Of a stretch of DNA of 64,000 nt, positions 60,695-64,000 are shown piece after piece. Every line of letters starts with the position of its first letter. Within the stretch, counting starts at the first letter, position 1. A program made the position numbers and the translations under genes. The DNA lies in the NCBI GenBank assembly GCA_903904755.1, contig CAIVDV010000013.1, positions 169,347 to 233,346 of the forward strand. Direction: 5' to 3'. The notes beneath the pieces are model-generated. The model saw only the letters and a program-made list of their open reading frames with translations, was not told the origin of the DNA and ran no database searches. The stretch comes from an uncultured Acidobacteriaceae bacterium (GTDB lineage Bacteria; Acidobacteriota; Terriglobia; Terriglobales; Acidobacteriaceae).

Positions 60695-61618
60695 ATGACC
60701 GCGACACCCGCCTCCGCACTCACCTCCGCCATCGGCGCCGCCGCCGAAAAAGCCGGCCTCTCCCTCGTCGCCACCTCCCACGGCACCGACTTCCACGGCC
60801 AGCCCACCTCCATCTTTGAGTTCGCCGCCCCCTCCGCGGCACGCAACCTCCGCCTCGAACTCTCCGCCGGCTTCGACTTCCACAAGCCCGACCTCCTCCC
60901 AGCCATGACCTCCCATCTCGCCGAGGAGGCCAAGCGCCTGCGCAATCCCCGCCCCGACTGCTACGTCACCATCGAGGGCCTCCCCGTCTCCCTGCGCAAC
61001 TTCCGCTGGCCCTTCCATCGCTCCACATCCGGCGCAGACACCTTCATCGTCCACGGCGAAGCCCACCTCGAAGACGGCACCAACTCCCCCCTCCACGCCC
61101 TCATCTCCGCCGCCATGACCGTCACCTTCGCTGAAATCGTCCCCGCCCCCGAGCAGCCCTACGCGGAAACCTTCCTCTACAACGCCGTCCGCAAAACCTT
61201 CGACAACGGCCAGCTCGAACTCGTCAAAAGCGGCAACCGCCAGCCCGTCTTCGTCACCACACGCTACTACTCCCGCTGGCAGAAAAAGTTCTTCTTCAAC
61301 GACACTGACGACGCCACCCGCCTCGAATACCTCCTCCTCAAGACCTACTGGCTCTCCGGCGTCCTCGGCCAAAACCAGCCCGTCTGGATCGCCGACCCCC
61401 GCGACGCACAGTACCTCAACACCACTGAAGCCGAACTCATCCGCATGGCAGCCGACGAAGCCGGCCAGGGCCTCCTCACCCTCACCGGCGACTATGCCGC
61501 ACCCACCCCCACCCTCCTCGCCCGCGCCGAAGACTACGTCGCCCGCATGAACAAAGCCCTCGACATCACCAAACCCAAATTCAACGAGTCCATGCGCTCC
61601 GGCCACGCCAATATGTGA
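60695..61618 (+). CDS. Conserved hypothetical protein whose stop codon coincides with an IS end
   Basis: 307 aa ORF, coding-type composition. Confidence 0.7.
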   Translation: MTATPASALTSAIGAAAEKAGLSLVATSHGTDFHGQPTSIFEFAAPSAARNLRLELSAGFDFHKPDLLPAMTSHLAEEAKRLRNPRPDCYVTIEGLPVSLRNFRWPFHRSTSGADTFIVHGEAHLEDGTNSPLHALISAAMTVTFAEIVPAPEQPYAETFLYNAVRKTFDNGQLELVKSGNRQPVFVTTRYYSRWQKKFFFNDTDDATRLEYLLLKTYWLSGVLGQNQPVWIADPRDAQYLNTTEAELIRMAADEAGQGLLTLTGDYAAPTPTLLARAEDYVARMNKALDITKPKFNESMRSGHANM

Positions 61619-61779
61619 CCTTGCCCCCGAAAAGCGTACCTCACATAGAGCTCTGAGATACTGGCGAAGGAGCGGCGAAGATGGTGCGTATACCGAGGAA
61701 GATTTACACCTGCGAGTTCAAGATGGAAGCGGTTCGGCTGGTTGAGTCGAGCCAGAGTGTTGCGTCGGCGGCGCGGGCC
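61616..61779 (+). mobile_element. Left-end remnant of an IS3-type insertion sequence with truncated orfA (61681-61779)
   Basis: TGACCTTGCCCCCGAAAAGCGTACC terminal-repeat-like end; MVRIPRKIYTCEFKMEAVRLVESSQSVASAARA then loss of homology. Confidence 0.7.
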
Positions 61780-61985
61780 GGCGGGTGCCACCGGTCCGGG
61801 GTCCCCGAGGACAGGTCCACGTCCTCGGGGTGGTGCTCCCTCGCACTCGGGAACCGGTGACGCATTCGAGCAACGCTCGAACCCGCTCCTGCCTCTCTTG
61901 CTGTCATCCCCGACAGGGAATCTGCTTCCGCCTTTGCCCTTTTCCTCGTCAGTCCCCAGGGCAACCCGCCACCACACCCGAACCC
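61777..61985. repeat. Composite repeat copy A (family 2 with nested family-4 hairpin)
   Basis: Nearly identical to 62341-62545. Confidence 0.85.
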
Positions 61986-62089
61986 ACCACCAACCCCGCC
62001 GGATGCACCAAATCTGGGGGCGCTCTTTGCGGTCAGATGTGGGTGCCCCCGTCCCCACCCTCTTCCAGCGCACCTCGCACCCCGCGCCG

Positions 62090-62170
62090 TAGGCGCACCG
62101 TACCTTAGCCCAGCGATTCATCGCTGGGTACGCACATCCAACAACACCCCGGAGTCCCGCAGGGACGGTG
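62090..62170. repeat. Family-3 repeat
   Basis: gcgccgtaggcgc, cccagcgattcatcgctggg, ggagtcccgcagggac. Confidence 0.8.
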
Positions 62171-62263
62171 GACAGCCGACTCACCCCTCCAAGTTTTTTA
62201 CCCAACCTACTACAACCGCCGGGGTGCCCAACCCTCGCCACACCTTTGTTTTTGTGGCTAGGG

Positions 62264-62302
62264 ACCCCCGCAGACAGGTCTGCGCCTGCGGGGAAATCGA
62301 GG
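62264..62302. repeat. Family-4 hairpin (CCCCGCAG ... CTGCGGGG)
   Basis: Inverted repeat with the acaggtc loop. Confidence 0.75.
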
Positions 62303-62340
62303 GTGGGTAAGCCAAATCTCCCACATTCGTCATCCAGAGC

Positions 62341-62545
62341 GGGCCGGCGGGTGCCACCGGTCCGGGGTCCCCGAGGACAGGTCCACGTCCTCGGGGTGGT
62401 GCTCCCTCGCACTTGGGGACCGGTGACGCATTCGAGCAACGCTCGAACCCGCTCCTGCCTCTCTTGTTGTCATCCCCGACAGGGAATCTGCTCCGCCCTT
62501 CCTCTTCCAGTCGTCATTCCCCAGGGCAACCCGTCACCACCCCCG
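62341..62545. repeat. Composite repeat copy B (family 2 with nested family-4 hairpin)
   Basis: Direct comparison with copy A. Confidence 0.85.
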
Positions 62546-62688
62546 ACCCCACCGCCGGAAACGCCGCCGCCAACCCCGCCCCGCCCAACGTCCCCTTCGC
62601 CACCCGGCGACCCTCGGCATCATACAGATACTCTGTCGCACCGCTGCCACCCACCAGCGACTCCACAGCGATCGTACTCTTCCGGGGC

Positions 62689-62730
62689 CCCCACAGACAG
62701 GTCCACGTCTGTGGGGTGGTTCGCCCTTCC
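62689..62730. repeat. Family-4 hairpin inside the Rhs remnant (CCCCACAGAC-aggtccac-GTCTGTGGGG)
   Basis: Reads in frame as TTPQTWTCLWGPRKST. Confidence 0.85.
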
Positions 62731-62939
62731 GGGTCATACACATACCGGTTGTTGGCATCCTGGGTCACGTTCCCCGCTCCGTCATAGCTCACCAGCGCAC
62801 TGGCCAGCCGATTGTTCCCCGCACTACTCACCGCCGTCGCCGTATACTGCACCCCTACCGCAGCACCCACTGCACACGGCGTCGAAGTAGCGCTGGAAGT
62901 CATCGCATCAACACGCAGAAGTCTACATAACCAGGCATG

Positions 62940-62964
62940 AGACCCGCTATCAAAGCGGGTCTCA
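62940..62964. repeat. GAGACCCGC-TATCAAA-GCGGGTCTC hairpin inside the Rhs remnant
   Basis: 9-bp perfect arms. Confidence 0.85.
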
Positions 62965-63160
62965 AAAAGCTCCTCGAAGCCTGAATCCCATCGAGGAGAT
63001 GACTTCTAAAATACGCCTCCAGCGTACGGTTGCCAAAGGCGTCGTACGTCCAGCAGCCGTCCTCGGGCTCGGGAGAGGCAAAGGCAAGAACAGGGCCTGC
63101 ATCACCTCCCCCCAACCTTCCGGAACCAGGGACGGCAGGGCACCCGATTGGTCACTGGGC

Positions 63161-63544
63161 TCAGGTTGGGCCGCCCGCCTTAAGCCTACTTCGCTCGCGA
63201 CGATAGATGAATATATACACGAAGGCAGAGCCGAACGACAGGCCAATTACTTGCAACAGGACAAGGATAACTTGCCGAAAAGTCGCACGTCTTTCTCCGC
63301 GAAAGGAGTATATCATCATTCCCGCCCAGAGAAATGCTTGCGAACACATTGTGGCACAGATAGCAGCAAAGATCACGACGAACGTTAAGATGGAAAATCC
63401 CCCTGCAACGAACTGCAAGGACCAATCAGGGTCCCAAAAAATCCCGGCCAAGTCCACACATAGGATGACAAACGTGAGAACAGTGGATACCGAAAACATC
63501 CAATTAGCCCTATCAGAGACTACCCAACTTAATTTCCTCGCCAT
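63161..63544 (-). CDS. Small multi-TM membrane protein next to Rhs remnant
   Basis: About 3-4 hydrophobic segments. Confidence 0.55.
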   Translation of the reverse strand: MARKLSWVVSDRANWMFSVSTVLTFVILCVDLAGIFWDPDWSLQFVAGGFSILTFVVIFAAICATMCSQAFLWAGMMIYSFRGERRATFRQVILVLLQVIGLSFGSAFVYIFIYRRERSRLKAGGPT

Positions 63545-63661
63545 ATTCACCTCGTTCAAAACAAAATTCAGCTGTAAGATTTCAATGCGCCGCACCGCTC
63601 TCTCGGGTTACGCCATTCAAACTAGCTGCACTGATGACGGTTCACCAAAGGATAGATTAAG

Positions 63662-63907
63662 CTAGTTCTGGCTCCGGGGTGTTCTCAATTGAAAGTTCAA
63701 CAAAGGAACTTCTGGCGCATTTGGCGCGTGAATTGCCCCATTGAAGATGTCCCTTGTCCCGCCGACAACGGCAGGTAGGAATGTCTTGAGCGCCTTGAGG
63801 ATTTCTGTGGTGCTAGCCATGACCTCAAAACCAGCCCCAGGGCCTCTGTACAGGGAAGCGCTTAACAGCCCGTGGTGCAAGTAGCTGAATTCCAGAAGTT
63901 CCGGCAT
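63662..63907 (-). CDS. Short hypothetical ORF
   Basis: 81 aa, no motif recognised. Confidence 0.3.
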   Translation of the reverse strand: MPELLEFSYLHHGLLSASLYRGPGAGFEVMASTTEILKALKTFLPAVVGGTRDIFNGAIHAPNAPEVPLLNFQLRTPRSQN

Positions 63908-64000
63908 CGGGACTTGATGCGATGATCGTCGCCGTTTGAGTTGAGACCCGTGGGTGTGCGGGGTTCAAGCTTTCAGTGAGGCCGATTCCGGCCGGTAAGC

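Larger units (their letters stand above)
62514..63115 (-). pseudogene. Rhs/YD-repeat protein remnant, split by repeat insertions
   Basis: CWTYDAFGNRTLEA in one frame; NNRLASALVSYDGAGNVTQDANNRYVYDPEGR...YLYDAEGRRVAKGT in another. Confidence 0.85.

Noticed and set aside
61534-62439. 301-aa minus-strand ORF over the repeat region
   Set aside because: Reads through several repeat copies and the end of another gene; no family signature.

Overview
64 kb window of GC-rich chromosome, most likely from an Acidobacteriaceae-type acidobacterium. This lineage guess comes from gene content and style, not from any search. The backbone is housekeeping genes: dnaB, mnmG, queD-like, dinG-like, der, trmFO, moeA, acnA, valS, nadC, birA, coaX, an rlmD/rumA-like methyltransferase, comEC, a GT9 gene, lpxK, waaA, rsmD, an S2P protease, rsmI, and a PIN-TRAM protein. 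Between these sit at least six small toxin-antitoxin (TA) type modules, a Fic-wHTH gene, and remnants of mobile genes: a relaxase C-terminus, an IS3-type orfA start, Rhs fragments and a truncated coiled-coil/DnaJ-like fragment. The most interesting layer is a rich set of at least five palindromic repeat families. Different copies show compensatory changes in their hairpin stems. Some copies are nested in one another, lie in frame inside genes (mnmG, Rhs remnant), or sit exactly where genes are truncated (relaxase, IS orfA, Rhs, parD). A second strong signal is a fic gene bracketed by two spacing-identical arrays of TGAAAATAA/TTATTTTCA palindromes. No rRNA, tRNA or CRISPR array was recognised. 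All calls come from reading the sequence and the ORF track; no database search was run.
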